Source: an uncultured Oscillospiraceae bacterium (GTDB lineage Bacteria; Bacillota; Clostridia; Oscillospirales; Oscillospiraceae). From it: a DNA stretch of 10,359 nt. Position 1 is the first letter of the stretch. Every line of letters begins with the position of its first letter. The notes below the pieces were generated by a model that was given only the letters and a program-made list of their open reading frames with translations, was not told where the DNA came from and searched no databases. Made by a program: the position numbers and the translations under genes. Shown one piece after another: positions 1 to 5,451 of this stretch. The stretch covers positions 1 through 10,359 of the forward strand of contig CAKTMQ010000049.1 of assembly GCA_934573945.1 (NCBI GenBank). Reading direction: 5' to 3'.

Positions 1-170
1 AGGTGGGTTGTCTCCAGCTTGCTTTACTGCTTCCATCATCCAGCCGCAAACGGCAGCCGGGAGGCCTGCAAACCACACACTGATCCGACATCCCCTATAA
101 CAAGATGTGAGGATAAAAAAGACCCGTATACATCATCTGTAGGGCAAAGCGTCCGTTGGACGTCTGCCTT
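1..170 (-). other. Structured leader or small RNA, unidentified, cut by window edge
   Basis: No coding region is convincing here; the short ORFs have no ribosome binding site and no recognisable protein. Read on the minus strand after the promoter at 177-205, the segment starts with a stem-loop at about 143-168 (CGTCC/GGACG core inside GGCA/TGCC). It continues past a T-rich stretch (TCTTTTTT, complement of 116-123) that has no adjacent GC-rich stem, so it is not a clear terminator. A GCCG-TTTG-CGGC hairpin lies at about 42-53. I do not recognise 6S RNA, SRP RNA, tmRNA or a named riboswitch. It may be the 5' leader of a gene to the left of the window. The strand assignment depends on the promoter. 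Confidence 0.3.
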
Positions 171-176
171 GCGCAT

Positions 177-205
177 AGTATACCACACCTGCGCGAAAAA
201 GAAAA
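177..205 (-). promoter_or_regulatory. Extended -10 promoter reading leftward
   Basis: On the minus strand TATACT (177-182) is preceded by TGTGG, giving the extended -10 form TGgTATACT. The hexamer 17 nt upstream (200-205, TTTTCT) is a poor -35, so the call rests on the -10. Transcription would start near 170 and run toward position 1. It sits just downstream of the DUF1292 stop codon, so the next leftward unit probably has its own promoter. The gene it serves is outside the window. Confidence 0.45.
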
Positions 206-224
206 GAGAAATTTATCGTTTTTT

Positions 225-512
225 TCAAGAATCTTCTTCGTCAGCCAGCAGCTGCTCCATGAACAGGTCATAGACCCGCTCCAGCTCCTCGTCGCTGTCC
301 GGCGTGGAGAGCTGCTCCTCGCCGTCCACCATGATGGACTTGAGGATCACCAGCCCCAGATCCTCCTCTTCGGCCTCGTCCTCCTCCACGGCGGGGAAAA
401 AGGCCATGTAGGTCTGGCCGTCCACTTCCAGGGCATCCACGTACTCCAGGGTGAACTCGTTGCCCTCCTCATCGGTCAGGGTGATGAAATTCGGGCCGAA
501 ATCTTCGCTCAT
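225..512 (-). CDS. DUF1292 domain-containing protein (YrzB-like)
   Basis: A 95-residue acidic protein of the DUF1292 family, small and widespread in Bacillota, with unknown biochemical function. The fold region runs from about residue 9 (ITLTDEEGNEF) through VDGQTYMAFFP to ILKSIMVDGEEQL. It contains a Glu/Asp-rich stretch (EEDEAEEEDLG), followed by an acidic helix ending at the C-terminus. The ATG at 510-512 is chosen because the AGGAGG site (521-526) lies 8 nt upstream of it. The in-frame ATG two codons earlier would leave only 2 nt, and a longer form from 626 would start inside the promoter. Transcription probably starts near 591 from the promoter at 598-626, so the mRNA would begin with the palindrome at 541-590. 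No terminator hairpin follows the stop codon. Relatives are often near yqgF/yrrK-type genes, but none is visible here. Confidence 0.85.
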   Translation of the reverse strand: MSEDFGPNFITLTDEEGNEFTLEYVDALEVDGQTYMAFFPAVEEDEAEEEDLGLVILKSIMVDGEEQLSTPDSDEELERVYDLFMEQLLADEEDS

Positions 513-540
513 GGTCATTGCCTCCTTGCACTTAAATCGG

Positions 541-590
541 TACCATCGATTGACAAGAGCAGGCGTGGTTGCCCTTGTTAATCGGTGGTA
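541..590 (-). repeat. Palindrome family copy A, in the DUF1292 leader
   Basis: Two 21-nt arms (541-561 and 570-590) pair around an 8-nt loop (562-569). Eighteen of the 21 pairs are Watson-Crick on either strand. Of the other three, two become G-T wobbles and one a mismatch on the plus strand; on the minus strand it is one wobble and two A-C mismatches. The arms start and end with TACC/GGTA and contain TTGACAAG and CTTGTTAA. Copies B (4337-4379) and C (about 5072-5125) share this core. The arm ends at 590, which is the expected +1 of the DUF1292 transcript (-10 at 598-603), so the mRNA would begin with this stem-loop. It sits 14 nt before the ribosome binding site. Confidence 0.75.
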
Positions 591-597
591 ATACTGT

Positions 598-626
598 ATT
601 CTACCCGATTTCCCGGAGAAATGCAA
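598..626 (-). promoter_or_regulatory. Sigma-A promoter of the DUF1292 gene
   Basis: On the minus strand, TTGCAT (621-626) and TAGAAT (598-603) are separated by exactly 17 nt. The predicted start at about 590-592 coincides with the outer end of palindrome A. The promoter lies back to back with that of the PBP operon, about 110 bp away. Confidence 0.7.
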
Positions 627-665
627 GCGGGCGCGGCGGTGCGTTTTTCGGCGCAGGATGTGGAA

Positions 666-721
666 AAATCCCTAAAAAATGCAGATATGCCAACGAAAGC
701 TCCTTTTTTTGACAGGGATTT
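666..721. repeat. Interrupted inverted repeat in the divergent intergenic region
   Basis: AAATCCCT (666-673) and AGGGATTT (714-721) are exact inverted copies. Just inside them lie an A-run (674-679) and a T-run (704-710) that can extend the pairing. The repeat lies between the divergent DUF1292 and PBP promoters. It could be an operator or a hairpin, but it has no obvious partner elsewhere in the window. Confidence 0.35.
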
Positions 722-735
722 AGGGAAAAAAGGGG

Positions 736-764
736 TTTTTAACATTTGACAGATGTGGTACAAT
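736..764 (+). promoter_or_regulatory. Candidate promoter of the PBP operon
   Basis: TACAAT (759-764) carries an extended -10 element (TGgTACAAT). A weak -35, TTTTTA (736-741), lies 17 nt upstream. A perfect TTGACA at 746-751 is too close to that -10. It could pair with TAGAAT (767-772) at a short 15-nt spacing, so the exact start is uncertain. The leader would be about 100 nt. Confidence 0.5.
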
Positions 765-874
765 ACTAGAATAGCATGACAATGGGTCAATGCGTGCACG
801 GGACGGAGGGCGGTTTTGCCGCTGTCCGCCGCGGTGCTGCGACACTATAAAAAAAGAAAAGGAGGTGCCCTGTT

Positions 875-3454
875 ATGAGTGAAAACAAGCAGAAACGCGG
901 CCTGTTCGGCCGGCCACAGCAGAGCGCCGGTGAGAACGTGAGACATGAGACGCAGAAGGCGCCCCGTCCCCGGAAGAAGGGCAGAGCAGGCCGGATCATC
1001 GGAACGATCCTGCTGGTGATGGTGCTGACGGTGATCATCTTCACGGGCATTTTCATGACGTGGATCAACACGTCCCTGAAGGGGCACGTGGAGGTCTATC
1101 TGGATGAGCTGGAGACCCGGGTGTCCACGGAGCTGTACTATCTGGACGCCCAGTCCGACGAGTGGGTCATGTATCAGACCCTGTACGACGAGGGGGAGAA
1201 CCGGATCCGGGTCACCCTCAGCGAGATCCCCAAGTACCTGCAGGACGCCGCGGTAGCCATTGAGGACAAGCGCTTCGAGACCCACCACGGCGTGGATCTG
1301 CGGGGCACGGTGCGCGCCATCGTCAGTACCCTGACGGGACGGGGCGTGCAGGGCGGCTCCACCATCACCCAGCAGCTTATCAAAAACGCCACCGGCGACA
1401 ACGAGACCACCGTCAAGCGCAAGGTGACGGAGATCTACCGTGCGCTGGAGCTGGAAAAGCGGTACGACAAGGATCAGATCCTGGAGGCGTACCTCAACCG
1501 CATCTATCTGGGACAGTCCTGCTACGGCGTGGAGGCGGCGTCCCGTACCTATTTCGGCAAGAGCGTCAGCGAGCTGACGCTGGCACAGTGCACGAGCCTC
1601 ATCGCCATCACCAACAACCCCTCCCAGTTCGGCCCCTTTGAGAGCGAGTGGAGCCGGGAGCAGAACCGTGACCGGCAGCTGCTGGTGCTGGAGGCCATGC
1701 TGGAGCAGGGCAAGATCAGCCAGCAGGAGTACGACGCCGCCAAGGCCGAGGAGGTCGTTTTCGTCAACGGCTACAGCAACACCGGCAACTACTACGGCGA
1801 CGCCGTGGTGGCCGCGTCTGACGAGGCGGACGAGCCTGCGGCGGAGGCTGCCGCCACCGCCGCCTATAAGGCGCGCAACTCCTACTTTACCGACGCCCTC
1901 ATCGAGGACGTGATCGAGGCGCTGATGGACGAGTTCGGCTACGACTATGCCACGGCCACCAAGGCGCTGTTCAACAAGGGCTACAAGATCTACACCACCC
2001 AGAACCACGAGTATCAGAAGATCGCCGAGCGGGTGTTTGAGGATCTGAACAACACGCCCTATACCCGTACCAACAGCAAGGGCGAGACCGAGCAGCTGCA
2101 GGGCGCCATCTCCGTCATCGACCCCTACACCGGCTACGTGGTGGCCATGGTGGGCGGCACCGGCGCCAAGACGACGGATCGCGGCTGGAACTGGGCCACA
2201 TCGGTGCGGCCCTGCGGTTCTGCCGCCAAGCCCATCAGCACCTACGCACCGGCGCTGGATCGGGGCGTCATCACCGCCGCCAGCACCATCGACGACTATC
2301 CGGTGCTGATGCTCAACGACACCCCCTATCCCAAGAACGACAACGGCCGCTTCCAGGGTCTGACCACCATGCGCCGGGCGCTGGTGCAGTCGCTGAACAC
2401 CTGCGCCGTGCGGGTGTGTATGCAGCTGAGCACCTGGGAGTCCTATGACTTCATGACCAGCAAGCTGGGCTTTACCACCCTGACCCAGTCCGACAGCGAG
2501 CAGGTGGGCGCCATGGCGCTGGGCGGCTACGCCCGGGGCGTCACCACCGAGGAGATGGCGGCGGCCTACGGCGCCTTCGTCAACGAGGGTATCTACACCA
2601 AGCCCCGCACCTTCATCCGGGTGGAGGACAACGCAGGCAACGTGATCCTGGAAAACGACATCCAGTCCAACGTGGCCATGAAGGCCAGCACCGCCGCGCT
2701 GATGAACAGCGTGCTGCAGGATGTGGTCAGCTGGGGCACCGGCTCCGCCGCCAACTTTGAGGGCATGACCCTGGCCGGCAAGACCGGTACCACCAACGAT
2801 CTGAAGGATCGTTACTTCGTGGGCTACAGCCCCTACTACGTGGCCGCCTGCTGGGTGGGCTACGAGAGCAACAGCCGGGTCTCCTCCGGCGGCGTGAACC
2901 CGGCGGTGGCACTGTGGAAGAACGTCATGTCCCAGATCCACGCGGGTCTGGAGAAGAAGAGCTTCTTCTCCTGCGCCGATCTGGTGCAGGTCAGCGTGTG
3001 CTCCGACAGCGGTATGCTGGCCACGGAGCAGTGCCAGATGGATCCCCGGGGCAGCCGCGTCCGTACCGAGTGGGTGGCGGTGGACAACCAGCCCGGCGGT
3101 ATGTGCACCATGCACAACGGCGGCGGTATGCTGGATTACACCCGTGATTACTTCGCCGGCTATCCCGATCTGGTGGCCGAGGACAGCGAGTACGTCCACT
3201 GGGGCAATCCCATCGGCGGCGACGAATACTCCACGCCTCCCGGCGGCTATGACAACAATGATGACAGCACCACCGACGACACACAGGGCGGCAATACCAC
3301 CGATGACGTGACAGGCGATACCGCCGGCGGCAATACGGCTGACGGCGGCGGCGACAACGGCACCACCGGCGACACCGGACGGGACGACGATCTGGCGGGG
3401 CTGCTGGGGCGGCTCTATACCGACCTGACCGGCGTGCTGACGCTGGCGGGCTGA
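875..3454 (+). CDS. Class A penicillin-binding protein (PBP1A family)
   Basis: A bifunctional peptidoglycan glycosyltransferase and DD-transpeptidase, 859 aa, which polymerises and cross-links cell-wall strands outside the membrane. A basic cytoplasmic tail (1-40) precedes one membrane segment (about 41-63). The GT51 domain follows, with EDKRFETHHGVD (catalytic Glu130) and GGSTITQQLIKN (160-171). The transpeptidase domain has SxxK as Ser449-Ala-Ala-Lys452, SxN as Ser506-Leu-Asn508 and KTGT at 636-639. The serine lies in RPCGSAAKP, with Cys where the family usually has a small residue or Gln/Pro. An Ala/Glu-rich insert (about 311-333) separates the domains. After the transpeptidase come four cysteines (700, 709, 720, 744), an Asp/Gly/Thr-rich low-complexity tail (about 781-839) and a short hydrophobic end. 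The start is supported by AAGGAGG 9 nt upstream. It is the first gene of an operon with the SLOG and TSCPD genes. Confidence 0.95.
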   Translation: MSENKQKRGLFGRPQQSAGENVRHETQKAPRPRKKGRAGRIIGTILLVMVLTVIIFTGIFMTWINTSLKGHVEVYLDELETRVSTELYYLDAQSDEWVMYQTLYDEGENRIRVTLSEIPKYLQDAAVAIEDKRFETHHGVDLRGTVRAIVSTLTGRGVQGGSTITQQLIKNATGDNETTVKRKVTEIYRALELEKRYDKDQILEAYLNRIYLGQSCYGVEAASRTYFGKSVSELTLAQCTSLIAITNNPSQFGPFESEWSREQNRDRQLLVLEAMLEQGKISQQEYDAAKAEEVVFVNGYSNTGNYYGDAVVAASDEADEPAAEAAATAAYKARNSYFTDALIEDVIEALMDEFGYDYATATKALFNKGYKIYTTQNHEYQKIAERVFEDLNNTPYTRTNSKGETEQLQGAISVIDPYTGYVVAMVGGTGAKTTDRGWNWATSVRPCGSAAKPISTYAPALDRGVITAASTIDDYPVLMLNDTPYPKNDNGRFQGLTTMRRALVQSLNTCAVRVCMQLSTWESYDFMTSKLGFTTLTQSDSEQVGAMALGGYARGVTTEEMAAAYGAFVNEGIYTKPRTFIRVEDNAGNVILENDIQSNVAMKASTAALMNSVLQDVVSWGTGSAANFEGMTLAGKTGTTNDLKDRYFVGYSPYYVAACWVGYESNSRVSSGGVNPAVALWKNVMSQIHAGLEKKSFFSCADLVQVSVCSDSGMLATEQCQMDPRGSRVRTEWVAVDNQPGGMCTMHNGGGMLDYTRDYFAGYPDLVAEDSEYVHWGNPIGGDEYSTPPGGYDNNDDSTTDDTQGGNTTDDVTGDTAGGNTADGGGDNGTTGDTGRDDDLAGLLGRLYTDLTGVLTLAG

Positions 3455-3467
3455 GAAATGTGACATG

Positions 3468-3485
3468 ACCGGCGGTCTCGCCGGT
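3468..3485 (+). other. Intercistronic hairpin without U-tract
   Basis: A perfect 7-bp stem (ACCGGCG/CGCCGGT) with loop GTCT lies in the 48-nt gap between the PBP and SLOG genes. It is followed by GAAAGGGGGA, not a T-run, so it is not an intrinsic terminator. It ends next to the ribosome binding site of the next gene and could tune expression or processing between the two. Confidence 0.45.
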
Positions 3486-3502
3486 GAAAGGGGGACGGCG
3501 CC

Positions 3503-4036
3503 ATGGCAGCCATGCAGGTCAGCTGCTGCTTTTCCGGGCACCGTCCGGGGAAGCTGCCCTGGGGCTACCGGGAGGAGGATCCCCGGTGCGCGGCGCTGAA
3601 GGACGCCATCGCCGCCATGCTGGAAAAGGCCTATGACGACGGTTACCGGCACTTTATCTGCGGCATGGCCCAGGGCTGCGACCTCTATTTCTGCGAGGAG
3701 GCGCTGCGCCTGCGGGCGCGGCGTCCGGACGTGACGGTGGAGGCCGCCGTTCCCTGCCGGGATCAGGCCGCCCGCTGGGCGGCGGCGCAGCGGGCGCGGT
3801 ACGAGGCGCTGCTGGCGCAGTGCGACAGGCGCACGCTGCTGCAGGAGCGGTACGACGGCGGCTGTATGCAGCGCCGCAACCGCTATATGGTGGATCACAG
3901 CGCCCTGCTGATCGCCGTCCATGACGGAAGCCCCGGCGGCACCCTGTATACCATCGAATACGCCCTGCGCTGCCGGCGGCACGTGCTGGTGCTGCCGCCT
4001 GTGGGCAGCGCATGGGAGAGAAAAGGAGATATGTGA
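3503..4036 (+). CDS. SLOG family protein (DUF1273/YpsA-like)
   Basis: A 177-aa protein of the DUF1273 branch of the SLOG (SMF/DprA-LOG) Rossmann-like superfamily. Members are thought to bind nucleotides or nucleotide-derived ligands, but no reaction is established for this branch. Visible family features are CCFSGHRPGKLPWGY (8-22), the FICGMAQGCDLYFCEEAL loop and helix (51-68), AAVPC...QAARW (81-92), CMQRRNRYMVDHSALLIAVHDGSPGGT (121-147) with its Gly-Gly-Thr turn, and a final strand HVLVLPP. The ATG at 3503 is preceded by AAAGGGGGA at a 7-nt distance; the Met at codon 4 would be too far from it. It lies 48 nt after the PBP gene and its stop codon is 1 nt before the TSCPD start, so the three are probably co-transcribed. 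Placement after a PBP recalls B. subtilis ypsA, a gene linked to cell division, but that link is an inference. Confidence 0.88.
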   Translation: MAAMQVSCCFSGHRPGKLPWGYREEDPRCAALKDAIAAMLEKAYDDGYRHFICGMAQGCDLYFCEEALRLRARRPDVTVEAAVPCRDQAARWAAAQRARYEALLAQCDRRTLLQERYDGGCMQRRNRYMVDHSALLIAVHDGSPGGTLYTIEYALRCRRHVLVLPPVGSAWERKGDM

Positions 4037-4037
4037 T

Positions 4038-4310
4038 ATGACCACCACCTATACCTATACGCCCCGCGGCGTCTGTTCCCGCCGCATGACGGTGGAGCTG
4101 GAGGACGGCGTGATCCGGGATGTGCGGATCGAGGGCGGCTGCAACGGCAACCTGCAGGGCATCTCCCGGCTGGTGATCGGCATGAAGGCCAGCGACGCCA
4201 TCGCCCGAATGCAGGGCATTTCCTGCAGCGGCAAAGGCACCTCCTGTCCCGACCAGCTGTCCATCGCCCTGACGGAGGCGCTGAAAAAGGTGCAGAGCAG
4301 CGGGGAATAA
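4038..4310 (+). CDS. TSCPD domain-containing protein (4-Cys small protein)
   Basis: A 90-aa protein whose C-terminal motif GTSCPDQLSIALTEAL (67-82) contains the TSCPD signature literally. The four cysteines (13, 35, 63, 70) sit in GVCSRRM, EGGCNGN, GISCSG and TSCPD, the pattern of the TIGR03905-type family of stand-alone 4-Cys proteins. The domain also occurs at the C-terminus of some B12-dependent ribonucleotide reductases. Four conserved cysteines suggest metal binding or redox chemistry, but no activity is known. The start at 4038 is set by AAGGAG (4023-4028) 9 nt upstream, inside the end of the SLOG gene, and lies 1 nt after its stop codon. It is the last gene of the operon, followed by palindrome B and a terminator. 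A longer frame from 3921 has no ribosome binding site and overlaps the SLOG gene. Confidence 0.88.
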   Translation: MTTTYTYTPRGVCSRRMTVELEDGVIRDVRIEGGCNGNLQGISRLVIGMKASDAIARMQGISCSGKGTSCPDQLSIALTEALKKVQSSGE

Positions 4311-4336
4311 AGGCGGCAGCGCGCAGAGAGCGGCCG

Positions 4337-4379
4337 TACCATCGGATTGACAAGGGCAGACCCCTGTTAATCGATGGTA
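4337..4379. repeat. Palindrome family copy B, after the TSCPD gene
   Basis: Arms 4337-4356 (TACCATCGGATTGACAAGGG) and 4361-4379 (CCCCTGTTAATCGATGGTA) pair with one bulged G, one wobble or A-C pair and one mismatch, and a loop of only about 4 nt. The outer arms and the TTGACAAGGG core match copy A closely. It lies 26 nt after the TSCPD stop codon and 16 nt before the shared terminator. No promoter is visible on either side, unlike copies A and C. On the plus strand it would be in the 3' untranslated region of the PBP operon mRNA. Confidence 0.75.
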
Positions 4380-4395
4380 ATATGTGAGAACGACA

Positions 4396-4436
4396 AACAG
4401 CGGCTCCTGTTCCCAAGTGGAACAGGAGCCGCTGTT
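4396..4436. terminator. Bidirectional terminator between convergent genes
   Basis: A perfect 18-bp stem (4396-4413 with 4419-4436) with a 5-nt loop (CAAGT). T-rich sequence follows on the plus side (GTTTGC), and on the minus side the stem is followed by TGTCGTTCTC. The U-tracts are short, but the stem is long and GC-rich. It lies between the ends of the TSCPD operon (+) and pduL (-) and probably serves both. Confidence 0.85.
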
Positions 4437-4459
4437 GTTTGCGGTTTGAATGCGCTGCT

Positions 4460-5023
4460 TTACCGGAAGAGCTCGCCCACGGTGGGGTTGCCGGCGGCCT
4501 GGGACTCGTCGGTGTCGATATGCATGGTGGTAGCGCCGCCCACGTTGACGCGCACCACCACGTCGTCGAAGATCAGCTTACGACCCTCGCCGCCGCAGGC
4601 GACGCGGATGATCTCCTTGTCCTTGACGCCCATCTTGGCGGCGTCCTCTTCGGTGACGTGCAGGTGGCGCTTGGCGATGATCACGCCCTCGGTGAGCTGG
4701 ATCTCGCCCTTGGGCCCCACCAGCTTACATGCGCCGGAGCCCTTCACATCGCCGCTCTCGCGGACAGGAGCGTCGATGCCCAGCGTGCGGGCGTCGGTGG
4801 CGGAGATCTCCACCTGATCGGCCTTGCGGACGGGGCCGAGGATGGACACGTTGGCCATTTCCTTCTTGGGGCCGACGATGGTCAGACGCTCGTTGCTGGC
4901 GTACTGGCCGGGGTAGGACAGGGGCTTGCGGATGGTCAGCTGATAGCCCTCGCCGAACAGCTTCTCCACGGACTCCTGGGTCAGATGGATGTGACGGGCA
5001 GATGTTTCGATCATGAATGACAT
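4460..5023 (-). CDS. pduL: PduL-type phosphate propanoyltransferase / phosphotransacylase
   Basis: A 187-aa enzyme that interconverts acyl-CoA and acyl-phosphate (acetyl or propionyl), feeding substrate-level ATP synthesis with an acyl kinase. Two half-domains each carry an HxH zinc motif: SARHIHLTQ (His11, His13) and AKRHLHVTEEDA (His120, His122). A later MHIDTDE (His168) supplies another expected zinc ligand. ILGPVRKADQVE (61-72) is the conserved core strand and turn. The ATG at 5021-5023 is chosen because AGGAGG (5033-5038) lies 9 nt upstream. The frame extends 20 codons further, but those are untranslated leader containing the hairpins. The protein starts directly with the catalytic fold and lacks the N-terminal encapsulation peptide of microcompartment PduL. 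No shell genes are near, so it is likely a cytosolic, Pta-like version. It is monocistronic within the window. Confidence 0.92.
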   Translation of the reverse strand: MSFMIETSARHIHLTQESVEKLFGEGYQLTIRKPLSYPGQYASNERLTIVGPKKEMANVSILGPVRKADQVEISATDARTLGIDAPVRESGDVKGSGACKLVGPKGEIQLTEGVIIAKRHLHVTEEDAAKMGVKDKEIIRVACGGEGRKLIFDDVVVRVNVGGATTMHIDTDESQAAGNPTVGELFR

Positions 5024-5043
5024 GGTGATTTTCCTCCTTATAC

Positions 5044-5057
5044 GCGGCGTGCGCCGC
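5044..5057 (-). other. GC hairpin just before the pduL ribosome binding site
   Basis: GCGGCG/CGCCGC around TG forms a short, very GC-rich stem (effectively 5 bp with a 4-nt loop). It is 5 nt upstream of AGGAGG in the pduL leader, between palindrome C and the start codon. It could limit or protect ribosome access. It may simply be a GC-rich chance palindrome. Confidence 0.35.
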
Positions 5058-5071
5058 CTGTGTTTGCAGCG

Positions 5072-5125
5072 ATCGATCAACAAGGGAAAACACGCCGGAC
5101 AGCGTGTCTTTCCTTGTCAACCGAT
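5072..5125 (-). repeat. Palindrome family copy C, at the 5' end of pduL mRNA
   Basis: Arms of about 24 nt (5072-5095 and 5102-5125) surround a 6-nt loop. In the pduL mRNA sense all but one position can pair: four of the five non-identical positions are G-U wobbles and one is an A-C mismatch. On the opposite strand the same four become A-C mismatches. This bias suggests the structure works as pduL-sense RNA. The outer half carries the same TTGACAAGG/CCTTGT core as copies A and B; the inner half (ACACGC/GCGTGT) is an extension specific to C. The predicted transcription start (-10 at 5135-5140) falls within a few bases of its outer end. Confidence 0.72.
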
Positions 5126-5134
5126 GACAGGGTA

Positions 5135-5163
5135 ATTGTATCACAGCGCGGCGGCGGTTGCAA
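5135..5163 (-). promoter_or_regulatory. Sigma-A promoter of pduL
   Basis: On the minus strand, TTGCAA (5158-5163) and TACAAT (5135-5140) have an exact 17-nt spacer, and the -10 is preceded by TGTGA. Start is expected at about 5127-5129, at the edge of palindrome C. The spacing to the palindrome resembles that in the DUF1292 leader. Confidence 0.7.
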
Positions 5164-5244
5164 GGAGTATTTCACGGCCTGCCGTGCGGTCTGCCGCTGG
5201 TGATGAAAAAACCGCGCCCGGAGCGAAAATACGTCGAAAACCAC

Positions 5245-5273
5245 TTGCAAGGGGGGAATTTGGGTGGTATAAT
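5245..5273 (+). promoter_or_regulatory. Strong promoter of the TasA-like gene
   Basis: TTGCAA (5245-5250), a 17-nt spacer and a consensus TATAAT (5268-5273) with extended -10 TGgTATAAT. This is the best promoter in the window. Start is predicted near 5280, which leaves a leader of about 170 nt before the ATG at 5452. Confidence 0.8.
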
Positions 5274-5291
5274 CGACTCATATATGTGAGA

Positions 5292-5430
5292 TGACGGGAT
5301 GACCGTCAGGAAACCGCACATATGTGCGGTTCGTTTCTTCTTTGAGAAGAAACGAGAGAATTTCGGCCAGTCATCGGTGCGGAGAGACCCCACTTTTGCC
5401 GGCGGGGGGGAATTCAGCGAGCCGGCAAAA
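5292..5430 (+). promoter_or_regulatory. Four-hairpin 5' leader of the TasA-like gene
   Basis: Four perfect stems follow each other in the untranslated leader. They are TGACGG/CCGTCA (5292-5308, 5-nt loop); a 20-nt perfect palindrome centred on CACATATGTG (5312-5331); CGTTTCTTCT/AGAAGAAACG (5332-5354, 3-nt loop); and TTTTGCCGGC/GCCGGCAAAA (5394-5403 with 5421-5430, 17-nt loop). The last stem is 10 nt before the GGAGG ribosome binding site and is followed by AAAATAATA, not a T-run, so it is not a standard terminator. No known riboswitch class is recognised. The arrangement suggests control of mRNA stability or translation, or, for the 20-nt palindrome, a protein-binding operator. Confidence 0.6.
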
Positions 5431-5451
5431 ATAATATACTGGAGGAAAATC

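Noticed and set aside
1..170. 6S RNA, SRP RNA or tmRNA at the left edge
   Set aside because: The signature sequences are absent and the region is cut by the window edge.
550..555. TTGACA inside the palindromes (550-555, 4347-4352) as plus-strand -35 elements
   Set aside because: No -10-like hexamer lies 16-18 nt downstream in either copy; the match comes from the palindrome core.
746..751. Perfect TTGACA as the -35 of the PBP promoter
   Set aside because: It is only 7 nt from the best -10 (TACAAT, 759-764), and other -10 partners have spacings of 15 or 20 nt; the extended -10 is favoured.
845..4048. A 1067-codon open frame on the minus strand opposite the PBP operon
   Set aside because: It is antisense to three genes with clear family motifs, has no ribosome binding site, and its His/Gly/Ala/Val/Arg-rich translation shows no domain. 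Long antisense frames are expected from the third-position GC bias here.
5312..5430. Known riboswitch (c-di-GMP, preQ1, ZTP, T-box) upstream of the TasA-like gene
   Set aside because: None of the conserved core motifs I know for these classes is present, and there is no terminator-like stem with U-run before the start codon.
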